DNA of 64,000 nt. Source: Liquidambar formosana. Lineage: Eukaryota > Streptophyta > Magnoliopsida > Saxifragales > Altingiaceae. The stretch spans positions 17,997,043 through 18,061,042 of the forward strand of contig CM077822.1 of assembly GCA_039720395.1 (NCBI GenBank), read 5' to 3'. Below the pieces are notes generated by a model, which was not told the DNA's origin, made no database searches, and saw nothing but the letters and a program-made list of their open reading frames with translations. Each line of letters starts with the position of its first letter. The first letter of the stretch is position 1. The translations under genes and the position numbers were made by a program. This document shows, in pieces, positions 24,265 to 34,911 of the stretch.

Positions 24265-24584
24265 ATCTCCCCCTTTTTGATGATGACAAACTATTGATGT
24301 ATATGGCAGGTAGGGAAATAAAGCACATGATATATATGGAGCAAGCTCCCCCTCACAATATGCATAGTTGAAATGCAAGAAATAAGCAATGAGCACAAAG
24401 CATTGTAAAGCAAATAAACTAAATATAATCAACTGTGGAGGTAGTTGTGGAGGTAGTTTAAATACATAACCAAAAAGTTATAAGTTAACAGTTATAGATA
24501 ACTAGGAATGTGTCAAGTCATTGTGTATTCAAAATAAGTTAGATGTTCAAGATACATCAATCAAAAAATATCTCCCCCTTTTGT
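24265..24584 (-). promoter_or_regulatory. polypurine tract and two upstream PPT-like copies
   Basis: On the - strand, AAAAAGGGGGAGAT directly abuts the LTR (24265-24280); it primes plus-strand DNA synthesis. Related AGGGGGAG tracts lie at 24345-24353 and 24570-24584. The last keeps the flanking GATGACAAAA-type sequence as well. Multiplied polypurine motifs are a known Sirevirus trait. The right unit has the same set from 32683. Confidence 0.8.
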
Positions 24585-24598
24585 CATCAGACAAAAAG

Positions 24599-26023
24599 CT
24601 AGGGGTCCAAGTCAATATGCTCGGGAAGACCAGGTGCGTCCGCATCTTCAGGGGCAGGAGGTGGTGGTGGAGGCGGTGGTGCATTGCGACGGGCATATCG
24701 CTCAATGGCTGTCAATGAGTTACGCACAGTGCGTATATCAGTCTCTGTCCTGGCAAGACGCTGGTCCACCTGAGTCGTAAAGATATCACCATAACGCTTC
24801 AAGGTGTCCATATCATTCTCGATTTGTGTCTGACGGTTCTCAAGAGCCAAGAGACGAGTGCCAATGCCATCCATGGAGACCTGCAGACCCTGTATAGCTG
24901 TCAAAATGGTCTGAACACCAGCAGGAGGGATGGGTGGCTGCTGTGGAGGCTCAAAGGGAGGAGGCTCGAACGCAGGAGGGGGCTGTGGAGGCTCAACATC
25001 CATGCCATGCTCACCAGGCTCCTCATGTGGCTGCTGCTCTTCTTCACCAGGAGGAACAGGGTCATCAGTCTCCTGTTCTTCATCGGTCACCTCATCCGGA
25101 TCATCTTTCGGTACCCAACCCCTGGAAGTAAACTTGTAGTGCATTTGTTTAAGGGTCATGTCGGAATAGGTGTTGGTGTGAGAGATGGCGACTACGGCTT
25201 CCTCATCAAGAGGTATATGGAAATGTTCAAAAACACAAGTCAAGGCAAAGCCGTAGGGGAGACTAGCCACTTTCTTCTTTTGGCAATTGACAATATGATT
25301 GGAAATGATAAAAGGCAAGTCAATGGGAATGGTATTCATGATGCACCAAATAAGAAAAATATCGAAATATGAGACATGGTCACGTCCGCCACCCCGTGGA
25401 AGGATGTTATACGTAATCATGTGATGAATCAAACGAGCATTGAGAGTTAGTTCTTTGGCTTTGGGTTTAAAACGGTTTACAATATCATTCCGCCCACAGA
25501 TCTGATTAAGGGCTTGGATAGGATCATACCCTTGAAAGTGAGTCCATTCGTTGGTCACAAGGATTTGATGTTGACCACGAGGGATATGAAAGATTTGGGC
25601 AAGAAGGTTTTGATCCATAGATATGATTCTACCACCAACTTGAGACCAAAGGATGTGATTATTAATATAGTCAAGATTGGTGTAAAAGATGCGCACAAGA
25701 TAAGTATACATGGGTTTTTTCAGAAAAATGAATGAATCCCAACCCAAAAGACGGAAATAATTTGCAATGAGAACGAAATGCTCTTCAAAGAAATCCAAAG
25801 GGGCATATTTACCGAAGACGACGGTGCGACGACTGAAGTCCTCATCAAACTTGCGCTGTGCATCGAGAGAGACAAACTCTCTGCCTTCCTCTTCGTCGGG
25901 TTGTTGTTCAACGGGTGGTTGCACCGGCGGTGGAGGAGGATTTGGAACCCTGGGTCGTAAGTTTCGCGATGAACCTTCACCGGTGTGAGGGCGTTTGGCT
26001 GGATTCTTCGTCTTGGGAGCCAT
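24599..26023 (-). CDS. extra ORF of the retrotransposon, left unit (intact, 474 aa)
   Basis: Lies between pol and the 3' LTR, the position of the 'env-like' ORF of Sireviruses. N-terminus: basic and proline-rich (PKTKNPAKRP... RNLRPR), a candidate nuclear signal. Residues about 60-290 form a globular region that resembles the 'putative plant transposon protein' domain (pattern YLVRIFYTNL ... GGRIISMDQNLLAQIFHIPRG). It contains one hydrophobic stretch near YFDIFLIWCIM. Then comes an acidic and proline-rich linker (about 300-365), a predicted coiled coil (about 370-445) and a poly-proline run. No signal peptide is evident. The ATG is preceded by its own TATA box and a palindrome array, so it seems to be expressed separately. 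Function unknown; nuclear regulator, structural or env-like roles are all possible. Confidence 0.7.
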   Translation of the reverse strand: MAPKTKNPAKRPHTGEGSSRNLRPRVPNPPPPPVQPPVEQQPDEEEGREFVSLDAQRKFDEDFSRRTVVFGKYAPLDFFEEHFVLIANYFRLLGWDSFIFLKKPMYTYLVRIFYTNLDYINNHILWSQVGGRIISMDQNLLAQIFHIPRGQHQILVTNEWTHFQGYDPIQALNQICGRNDIVNRFKPKAKELTLNARLIHHMITYNILPRGGGRDHVSYFDIFLIWCIMNTIPIDLPFIISNHIVNCQKKKVASLPYGFALTCVFEHFHIPLDEEAVVAISHTNTYSDMTLKQMHYKFTSRGWVPKDDPDEVTDEEQETDDPVPPGEEEQQPHEEPGEHGMDVEPPQPPPAFEPPPFEPPQQPPIPPAGVQTILTAIQGLQVSMDGIGTRLLALENRQTQIENDMDTLKRYGDIFTTQVDQRLARTETDIRTVRNSLTAIERYARRNAPPPPPPPPAPEDADAPGLPEHIDLDP

Positions 26024-26117
26024 TGTTGAGAGAGTTTTGGAGGTTAGAGAGAGAGAGAAGTGAAAACGTCGCGGGAATGGGTGTGATTTGAAATGAAAAG
26101 CCGCGTGTTATATTTAT
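26024..26117 (-). promoter_or_regulatory. TATA box and 5' leader of the extra ORF
   Basis: On the - strand TATAAATA (about 26108-26116) lies about 90 bases before the ATG. A pyrimidine-rich leader containing CTTCTCTCTCTCTAACC lies between them. This is the layout of a plant core promoter, inside a retrotransposon. Repeated at 34443-34536. Confidence 0.65.
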
Positions 26118-26129
26118 AGAATCGCAGAT

Positions 26130-26385
26130 TCAGTCGACTGAATCACCATTTCAGTCGACTGAATTGTCCTGGGAAAGGCTCCAAAGGCTACTGCCTGAAT
26201 CAGTGGACTGAAAGTCCATTTCAGTCGACTGATTTGCCATTTCAGTCGACTGATTTGGCACATCAGTCGACTGATTTGCCCAGTGAGTGCAATCAAGAAC
26301 AGGGCCTGATTCAGTGGACTGAATAGTCAATTCAGTCGACTGAAATGCCCATTAAGTCGACTGATTTGACTTTTCAGTCAACTGA
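26130..26385 (-). promoter_or_regulatory. ten-copy 21-bp-phased palindrome array
   Basis: TCAGTCGACTGA or close variants (TCAGTGGACTGA, TAAGTCGACTGA, TCAGTCAACTGA) start at 26130, 26151, 26200, 26221, 26242, 26263, 26311, 26332, 26353 and 26374. Seven of nine intervals are exactly 21 bp; the other two are 49 and 48. On the - strand the array ends 12 bp upstream of the TATA box of the extra ORF. The core is fully palindromic and holds CG and CHG cytosines. The same motif and phase occur in the LTR U3. Copy in the right unit: 34549-34804. Confidence 0.88.
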
Positions 26386-26492
26386 AACACTAGGTAAATC
26401 AATTTCAACCAAAATCTTTTGAGTGTGTGAGTGAAATGCAAAGCACAACATAGACATACATCAAGATAAGAGTAGAAGAACCAAGATATGCA

Positions 26493-29400
26493 TCAATTCA
26501 CTACATCATGCATTAAACACATGCCAAGTTCTCTTTTAATGAAGTTAAAACGGTCTTCTTGAAGAGGTTTAGTAAAGATATCGGCCAATTGATGGTCGGT
26601 ACCTATGAAATCAATCTCAATATCACCTCTTTGGACATGATCACGAATAAAATGATGTCTTATCTCAATGTGCTTAGTCCGTGAGTGTTGAATGGGGTTC
26701 TTGGTTAAGTTGATAGCACTAGTATTATCACATTTGATGGGAATGTGGTCAAAGTGAAGTCCATAGTCCTCAAGTTGTTGTTTCATGTACAACACTTGTG
26801 CACAACAACTACCGGCTGCAATGTATTCGGCCTCGGTGGTTGAGAGTGCAACCGATGTTTGTTTCTTACTAAACCAAGAAACTAGTGAATGTCCTAGGAA
26901 ATGGCAAGTCCCACTAGTGCTTTTGCGGTCATCTTTGCCACCGGCAAAATCCGCATCGGAGTAACTAAGCATATCAAAAGAGGTATACTTAGAAAACCAT
27001 AATCCAAGGTTAATTGAGCCACTTAAGTATTTAAAGATACGTTTAACGGCAAGCAAGTGAGATTCTTTAGGACATGATTGAAATCTAGCACATAAGCAAA
27101 CACTAAACATGATATCGGGTCTACTTGCGGTTAAATAAAGTAAACTTCTAATCATACCTCTATATTTCTTTTGATCAACATTTTTTACCCTTTTCATCCT
27201 TGTCAATCTTGATGGAAGTGCTCATTGGAGTAGAAAACTCTCTACCATCTTCCAATCCGTACTTTTTGAGTAGATCTTTGACATATTTGGATTGATTGAT
27301 GAAAGTTCCTTCCTTTGTTTGTTTGATTTGAAGTCCAAGAAAGAATGTCAATTCTCCCATCATGCTCATCTCAAATTCTTCCTACATAATCTTAGAAAAT
27401 TCTTTGCAAAGATTCTCATTAGTGGATCCAAAAATGATATCATCAACGTAGATTTGCACTAAAAGCATATCATTATCAATGGTTTTAATGAAAAGTGTGG
27501 TGTCGAGTTTTCCTCTCTTAAAACCATTTTTGAGTAAAAATCCACTAAGTCTTTCATACCAAGCTCTAGGAGCTTGTTTCAAACCATATAAAGCTTTTCT
27601 TAGTTTAAAAACATGATTTGGAAATTCATGACTTTCAAAACCGGGAGGTTGTTCAACATAAACTTCCTCTTCTATGAAACCATTTAAAAATGCACTCTTG
27701 ACATCCATTTGAAACAATTTGAAATTTTTATGACATGCATAGGCAAGTAACATCCTTATGGCTTCTAGTCTAGCTACCGGAGCATAGGTTTCATCATAAT
27801 CTATGCCTTCTTGTTGATTATAACCTTGGGCTACAAGTCGAGCCTTGTTTCTAGTAACAACTCCGGATTCATCCTTTTTGTTTCTAAATACCCATTTAGT
27901 TCCAATTACTCCATGGTCATGTGGTCTAGGTACCAAGGTCCAAACCTTGTTCCTTTCAAATTGATTGAGTTCTTCTTGCATAGCAAGGACCCATGATTCA
28001 TCATTTTCAGCTTCATTAATGTTCTTAGGTTCAATTTGAGATAGGAAAGCAAGATGATCACATAAATTTCTCATGGAAGAAGTTCTTACCCCACGTGAGG
28101 GTTCACCTAAGATTTGATCTTTAGGATGATTCCTCACAAATTTCCAAGTCTTGGTGACATCCGGATGGAGTGGAGCATTTTCAACTTCAACTTCTTCTTC
28201 CGGATTCTTGTCTTTGTCTAGTGGATCTTCTTTATCATTTAGACTCAAGGTTTCAACTTGTTCTTGCAAGCTTGTACCTACATCATCATCATCATCCACA
28301 TATTTCTTGGGTGCAAGAGGGTTAGTTTCATCAAATACAACATGCATTGATTCTTGAACAGTTAAAGTTCTCTTGTTAAACACCCTATATGCTTTACTCT
28401 TCATGGAATAGCCAAGAAACACACCTTCATCGGATTTAGAATCAAATTTGGAAAGTTTATCTCTATCATTCAATATAAAGCATTTACAACCAAACACTTT
28501 AAAGTAACCTATGTTAGGTTTCTTATCATTCCATAGTTCATAAGGAGTTTTACCGAGTTTAGATCTTAAAAGAACTATATTCATTACATAGCATGCCGTA
28601 TTAACGGCCTCGGCCCAAAAATATTGAGGTAAAGAGTGTTCATTTAGCATGGTTCTAGACATTTCCTCAAGTGTTCTATTCATTCTTTCAACCACACCAT
28701 TTTGTTGAGGAGTTCTAGGAGCGGAGAAATTGTGACCAAAGCCATTCTCATTACAAAATTGTACAATATCCTTATTGACAAATTCGCTCCCTCTATCACT
28801 CCTAACATGTGTAATGGTATAGCCTTTCTCATTTTGGACTCTTCTACAATATGTCACAAATGTAGCATGAGTCTCATCTTTATGTGCAAGGAAGAACACC
28901 CATGTATATCTAGAGTAGTCATCAACAATTACAAATGCATAATGCTTCCCTCCAAGACTTGCAATTGCAATAGGTCCAAATAGATCCATATGAATGAGTT
29001 GTAAAGGTCTAGTAGTTGAAATATGAGGCTTTGATTTAAAAGAGGACTTGGTTTGTTTTCCAAGTTGGCATGCACTACAAACTCCATCTTTTGAAAACTT
29101 TGCTTTTGGTAAACCTCTTACAAGTTCATGCCTAGAAAGTTTTGAAATTAAATCCATGCTAGCATGTCCAAGTCTTCTATGCCATAACCAATGATTTTCG
29201 TTTAAAGCGGAGAAGCAATGTACATTTTGTAATGCGATTTCTTCAAACTCTATAGCATAGATGTTACCAATCCTATATGCAACAAATAGGGTCTTATCTT
29301 CATCTCCAATTATGCATTTATTGGATTTAAAGGTAACTCTATATCCTTTATCACATAATTGACTAATGCTAAGGAGATTATGCTTTAAACCATCAACTAA

Positions 29401-29610
29401 TAAAACATTTTCAACACAAAGTGAGGAATTCTTACCAACCTTACCAATGCCAATTATCTTACCCTTGGCATTATCTCCAAATGTCACGTAGCCGCCGTCC
29501 TTGGGCTTCAAAGAGACGAACTTTGATCTATCACCCGTCATATGCCTTGAGCACCCACTATCAAGAAACCATTTTTCATTGCTTGATGACTTCAAGCATA
29601 CCTACACAAG
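26493..29610 (-). pseudogene. copia pol, left unit (stop and frameshift)
   Basis: Polyprotein with protease ([11 protein letters not shown] near its start), the HHCC integrase zinc finger (H-x4-H ... C-x2-C), integrase core ([27 protein letters not shown]), copia-type reverse transcriptase ([27 protein letters not shown]) and RNase H (SYSDADFAGG, TTEAEY, LADIFTKPL). A UAG interrupts the frame at 27382-27384, just after the RT YVDD region. A one-base shift at a six-base homopolymer (27181-27186) moves the RNase H part into another frame. Gag and pol are also separated by stops in both frames near 29596-29614. The right unit has the same lesions, so neither unit can make full pol as read. Confidence 0.9.
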
Positions 29611-29611
29611 T

Positions 29612-31342
29612 TCAAGTAACTCTCTTTGGTACCCATACTTTCTTGGGTCCATAGGGGTTAGCCATAGGAGGTGAGGTTCCCTTAACTACCCACACCCTCT
29701 TGGTGAAACTTTTAGGTCTTTTTCTCATTTTGCAAGTGTAGATGTTATGTCCCTCCTTCTTACAATAAGTGCATGAGATTTTAGGTGTACTAGAGACTTT
29801 AGGCTTAGGAAAGAAGTTAATATAAGATTTTTGTTTGACATTTTCTTGATAACCAATTCCGGCCTTATCAAAACACCATCTTTGACTAGTTAATATCTTA
29901 TCCAAGTTATCCCTTCCATTGGTAAACTTGGCCAAGGTATTAGTCAAGTCTTCAATCTTTTCTTTCAATGAAGTATTTTCACTTTCAAGACTAGATTGAG
30001 AAATGGTAGGGGTTGAGTCTATCTTGCTTTTCAATTCTAAATTTTCATGTTTCAAAGCATTTAGTTCCTCTTGAAGAGATGAGATGTTCTTTTTCAAATC
30101 ATTGTTTTTGTGAGAAAACCTTTTTAATTCAAGAAAAGTGTCTTCAAGTGCATCTTGTAATTCTTCATAAGTGGGAGGTTCTTCTATAGGATAATCAATA
30201 GAATTGAGTTCGATTACCTCATCCTCTTTTGCCATGAGACAAAAGTTTGCCACTTCTTGATCACAAGAAATCTCCTCATCTTCTTCATCACTATTTGCTT
30301 CATCATCCCATGTGACGGTGAAAGCCTTCTTCTTGAATTTTCTATTGTCCTTGAAGTTGTTGTTATTGTGACTCGTCTTGTTGGAGTTGTTGTTGAGTTG
30401 AGGACAATTTATCTTGATATGTCCGGGCTTCTTGCATTCAAAACACACTTGTGGTTCTCTATTTGAGTTTTCTCCTTTATTTGGAATTCTTTTGGAGGAG
30501 TCACCCTTGTTGAATCTCCTTCCTTGATTTCTTCTAGAGAAGAACTTTTTGAGCTTGTGAGATATGAAAGCCATGTCTTCATCTTCTTCATTCTCACACT
30601 CTTCACTTGGTGGTTCTTCTTCGTCTTGTGAGGCTTTGAGAGCCATGCTTTTGGATGTCTTCCCTTCATCAATTTCACGAGCTTTGAATGCGAGTTCTTG
30701 TGTGACTAGGTTGCCGTCAAGATCATTTAAGGTCATTGATGATAGCTCCTTTGATTGAAGTAGAGTAGTGGTGAGGACATCCCATTGCTTAGGCAAGCTC
30801 CTAAGAATTTTTCTCACCAATTCGGAGTTAGTGTAGATCTTTCCAAGAGAACTTAAAGGATTAATGATAGCATTGAATCTAGCAAACATGTCTCTAATAG
30901 ATTCATCCTTTTTCATTTTAAACATTTCATATTCACAAACAAGCATATTGATTTTTGCTTCTTTTACTTGAGATGTCCCTTCATAGGTGACTTCTAATGT
31001 ATCCCATATCTCTTTGGCACTAGTGCACCTAGAGATTTTGCTAAATTCATCATTGGTTAAAGCACAATATAGTAAGCCAATGGCTTTAGAGTTAAGTTCA
31101 AGAGACTTATGATCAGCTGAGGTGTATTCTTGTGGTACTTTAGGAAGTGTAACTCCATCTACCACCTTAGTAGGGATCAAAGGACCCTTAGAAGTGATAT
31201 TCCATAGCTCATAGCTAGTGGATTGAATAAAAATTTGCATTCTGATTTTCAAGAAATTATATAAAGACGCATCTCCATTAAAAAGTGGTGGTCTATTGGA
31301 CGATTGTCCTTCGGTGAATCCGTTACCACTATAGTTGGCCAT
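29612..31342 (-). CDS. copia gag, left unit (576 aa)
   Basis: Capsid-like protein: a gag-polypeptide (UBN2-type) region at residues about 60-230 (EIWDTLEVTYEG, LSSLGKIYTNSELVRKILRSLP), an acidic stretch and a CCHC zinc knuckle near residue 298 (CFECKKPGHIKINC). A coiled coil follows at about 400-490, then a second CCHC knuckle near 524 (CTYCKKEGHNIYTC). The long C-terminal coiled coil is in keeping with Sirevirus gag. The start codon lies 40 bases from the primer site. This copy has Leu where the right unit has Trp (YNFLK versus YNFWK); Trp is the usual residue in copia gags, so the left copy carries the mutation. Confidence 0.85.
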   Translation of the reverse strand: MANYSGNGFTEGQSSNRPPLFNGDASLYNFLKIRMQIFIQSTSYELWNITSKGPLIPTKVVDGVTLPKVPQEYTSADHKSLELNSKAIGLLYCALTNDEFSKISRCTSAKEIWDTLEVTYEGTSQVKEAKINMLVCEYEMFKMKKDESIRDMFARFNAIINPLSSLGKIYTNSELVRKILRSLPKQWDVLTTTLLQSKELSSMTLNDLDGNLVTQELAFKAREIDEGKTSKSMALKASQDEEEPPSEECENEEDEDMAFISHKLKKFFSRRNQGRRFNKGDSSKRIPNKGENSNREPQVCFECKKPGHIKINCPQLNNNSNKTSHNNNNFKDNRKFKKKAFTVTWDDEANSDEEDEEISCDQEVANFCLMAKEDEVIELNSIDYPIEEPPTYEELQDALEDTFLELKRFSHKNNDLKKNISSLQEELNALKHENLELKSKIDSTPTISQSSLESENTSLKEKIEDLTNTLAKFTNGRDNLDKILTSQRWCFDKAGIGYQENVKQKSYINFFPKPKVSSTPKISCTYCKKEGHNIYTCKMRKRPKSFTKRVWVVKGTSPPMANPYGPKKVWVPKRVT

Positions 31343-31382
31343 ATCGTTCCTCGCAAGACAAATATGTCAAATGCTAGAGGTT

Positions 31383-31398
31383 GGGCTCTGATACCAAT
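31383..31398 (-). promoter_or_regulatory. primer-binding site (tRNA-iMet), left unit
   Basis: On the - strand TGGTATCAGAGCCC begins two bases after the LTR end; it is complementary to the 3' end of plant initiator tRNA-Met. It fixes the element's orientation. Confidence 0.9.
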
Positions 31399-32682
31399 TG
31401 TTGTCCCAAGTAAACAACCCTAGAGGGGGGGGTGAATAGGGTTATTGGCCAATTAAAAAATATGATAGCAAGCTAAAATCAGTTTATGGCAAATAGAGAT
31501 ATTCTCAATGATAAACAGTAAAGAGAATAAGAGAAAGAGAATGCAAACACAAGTTTTAACGAGGTTCAGCCTTCCCGCCTACGTCCTCGCCTCAAGAGCT
31601 CGCTTGAGGATTCACCAATCCACTATTCACTCTCCTTCAAGGTGGAGCAGCAAACCTTTACAACTCAAGTGCTTTCAACCAACACTTGTTCAGCCACACT
31701 TCCTCAAGTGCAAAGAATGGGGTTATCACCAACCCTTGATTACAAATTTGTAGAGATGAAATATGTGTACAAAGAAACTCTCTTTAAGAGTGAATAACAC
31801 AGAGATTAAAGCTCAGCTCTCTTCTAATTGATTTGCTCAATGAATGCTCTTAATGAATTTAGGGCTAGAAGAATGAAAACAATGAATTCTCTTGTATTGA
31901 TGCTCATAAATGCATTTGAATCATTGTTTATATAGGCATTAGGCATAATATGACCGTTTGGTGCAATAAATGCCGGGAAAGAGCCGTTTGGTGGCATTTA
32001 ATGCCTCAACAACCTTTCAAAAACTAGCCGTTGGAGTTCTGAGATCGCACAATCAGTCGACTGAATACTCAATTCAGTCCACTGATTTGCTAAATCAGTC
32101 GACTGAATTGGGAATTCAGTGGACTGATTTGAGCAGAATCAAAAGACAAGAGCAGAGGACCTCTTCTGCTTAAATGAGTCGACTGATTCAAGAATGAGTC
32201 GACTGATTTGGGCAGAAATGAACTTATAATGATTATATCACAAGTTTAAATCGATCAAGTTCATTTGTATCAACTTATGCCTTGTTCAAGTGATGAATTA
32301 AGTTTACCCAAGGATCCTAAGGTCCATCTAGGTCAAGGGAGCGATCATTTTGAGCAATCAAGTACATCAAAAACCTAATAACCTCACTCATAGCTATTTA
32401 AGTATCTTCATTGACGATGCTAGCTTGGTCTTGAGTGATCGTAGGTCTTTTGCATGCTTTCTATGCTCGTATGCTTTTGTGCTTGATTATCCTTGATATC
32501 ATAAGCATGTGTGCTTTGAGTTCCATGATATTCATATATCTTTATGCTTCTTTTGGATCCATATGCTCGAGTACCTAGCTTTGATTATAATCTTGACAAA
32601 TAAACCATTAGTACTTACATCGATCCTTTGTTATCATCAAAATCTCGGATATGCCCTTGGTTATATAACCTTGGGGCCAACA
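31399..32682 (-). repeat. LTR 2 (shared middle LTR)
   Basis: 1284 bp. It serves as 5' LTR for the left unit and 3' LTR for the right unit. It has the same ends, TATA box and palindrome array (32053-32206) as LTR 1. There is no flanking host DNA on either side. Confidence 0.92.
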
Positions 32683-33016
32683 ATCTCCCCCTTTTTGATG
32701 ATGACAAACTATTGATGTATATGGCAGGTAGGGAAATAAAGCACATGATATATATGGAGCAAGCTCCCCCTCACAATATGCATAGTTGAAATGCAAGAAA
32801 TAAGCAATGAGCACAAAGCATTGTAAAGCAAATAAACTAAATATAATCAACTGTGGAGGTAGTTGTGGAGGTAGTTTAAATACATAACCAAAAAGTTATA
32901 AGTTAACAGTTATAGATAACTAGGAATGTGTCAAGTCATTGTGTATTCAAAATAAGTTAGATGTTCAAGATACATCAATCAAAAAATATCTCCCCCTTTT
33001 GTCATCAGACAAAAAG

Positions 33017-34442
33017 CTAGGGGTCCAAGTCAATATGCTCGGGAAGACCAGGTGCGTCCGCATCTTCAGGGGCAGGAGGTGGTGGTGGAGGCGGTGGTGC
33101 ATTGCGACGGGCATATCGCTCAATGGCTGTCAATGAGTTACGCACAGTGCGTATATCAGTCTCTGTCCTGGCAAGACGCTGGTCCACCTGAGTCGTAAAG
33201 ATATCACCATAACGCTTCAAGGTGTCCATATCATTCTCGATTTGTGTCTGACGGTTCTCAAGAGCCAAGAGACGAGTGCCAATGCCATCCATGGAGACCT
33301 GCAGACCCTGTATAGCTGTCAAAATGGTCTGAACACCAGCAGGAGGGATGGGTGGCTGCTGTGGAGGCTCAAAGGGAGGAGGCTCGAACGCAGGAGGGGG
33401 CTGTGGAGGCTCAACATCCATGCCATGCTCACCAGGCTCCTCATGTGGCTGCTGCTCTTCTTCACCAGGAGGAACAGGGTCATCAGTCTCCTGTTCTTCA
33501 TCGGTCACCTCATCCGGATCATCTTTCGGTACCCAACCCCTGGAAGTAAACTTGTAGTGCATTTGTTTAAGGGTCATGTCGGAATAGGTGTTGGTGTGAG
33601 AGATGGCGACTACGGCTTCCTCATCAAGAGGTATATGGAAATGTTCAAAAACACAAGTCAAGGCAAAGCCGTAGGGGAGACTAGCCACTTTCTTCTTTTG
33701 GCAATTGACAATATGATTGGAAATGATAAAAGGCAAGTCAATGGGAATGGTATTCATGATGCACCAAATAAGAAAAATATCGAAATATGAGACATGGTCA
33801 CGTCCGCCACCCCGTGGAAGGATGTTATACGTAATCATGTGATGAATCAAACGAGCATTGAGAGTTAGTTCTTTGGCTTTGGGTTTAAAACGGTTTACAA
33901 TATCATTCCGCCCACAGATCTGATTAAGGGCTTGGATAGGATCATACCCTTGAAAGTGAGTCCATTCGTTGGTCACAAGGATTTGATGTTGACCACGAGG
34001 GATATGAAAGATTTGGGCAAGAAGGTTTTGATCCATAGATATGATTCTACCACCAACTTGAGACCAAAGGATGTGATTATTAATATAGTCAAGATTGGTG
34101 TAAAAGATGCGCACAAGATAAGTATACATGGGTTTTTTTCAGAAAAATGAATGAATCCCAACCCAAAAGACGGAAATAATTTGCAATGAGAACGAAATGC
34201 TCTTCAAAGAAATCCAAAGGGGCATATTTACCGAAGACGACGGTGCGACGACTGAAGTCCTCATCAAACTTGCGCTGTGCATCGAGAGAGACAAACTCTC
34301 TGCCTTCCTCTTCGTCGGGTTGTTGTTCAACGGGTGGTTGCACCGGCGGTGGAGGAGGATTTGGAACCCTGGGTCGTAAGTTTCGCGATGAACCTTCACC
34401 GGTGTGAGGGCGTTTGGCTGGATTCTTCGTCTTGGGAGCCAT
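33017..34442 (-). pseudogene. extra ORF of the retrotransposon, right unit (frameshifted)
   Basis: Same ORF as at 24599-26023, but a run of seven T at 34133-34139 replaces six T in the left unit (25715-25720). This shifts the frame just before the MYTYLV segment and leaves a 117-codon N-terminal piece (34089-34442) and a separate C-terminal frame (33017-34129). Upstream TATA box and palindrome array are unchanged. A homopolymer sequencing error is an alternative to a true mutation. Confidence 0.8.
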
Positions 34443-34548
34443 TGTTGAGAGAGTTTTGGAGGTTAGAGAGAGAGAGAAGTGAAAACGTCGCGGGAATGGG
34501 TGTGATTTGAAATGAAAAGCCGCGTGTTATATTTATAGAATCGCAGAT

Positions 34549-34804
34549 TCAGTCGACTGAATCACCATTTCAGTCGACTGAATTGTCCTGGGAAAGGCTC
34601 CAAAGGCTACTGCCTGAATCAGTGGACTGAAAGTCCATTTCAGTCGACTGATTTGCCATTTCAGTCGACTGATTTGGCACATCAGTCGACTGATTTGCCC
34701 AGTGAGTGCAATCAAGAACAGGGCCTGATTCAGTGGACTGAATAGTCAATTCAGTCGACTGAAATGCCCATTAAGTCGACTGATTTGACTTTTCAGTCAA
34801 CTGA
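34549..34804 (-). promoter_or_regulatory. palindrome array, right unit
   Basis: Same ten-element, 21-bp-phased array as at 26130-26385, displaced by 8419 bp. Confidence 0.88.
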
Positions 34805-34911
34805 AACACTAGGTAAATCAATTTCAACCAAAATCTTTTGAGTGTGTGAGTGAAATGCAAAGCACAACATAGACATACATCAAGATAAGAGTAGAAGAAC
34901 CAAGATATGCA

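Noticed and set aside
24824..25372. 182-codon ORF on the + strand inside the copia element, repeated at 33242-33790
   Set aside because: Antisense shadow of the extra ORF; no domain, composition follows the opposite strand.
26130..26385. Regularly spaced short repeats, CRISPR-like at first glance
   Set aside because: Repeats are 12-bp palindromes with 9-bp spacers in a plant retrotransposon; no cas genes, wrong size, wrong kingdom.
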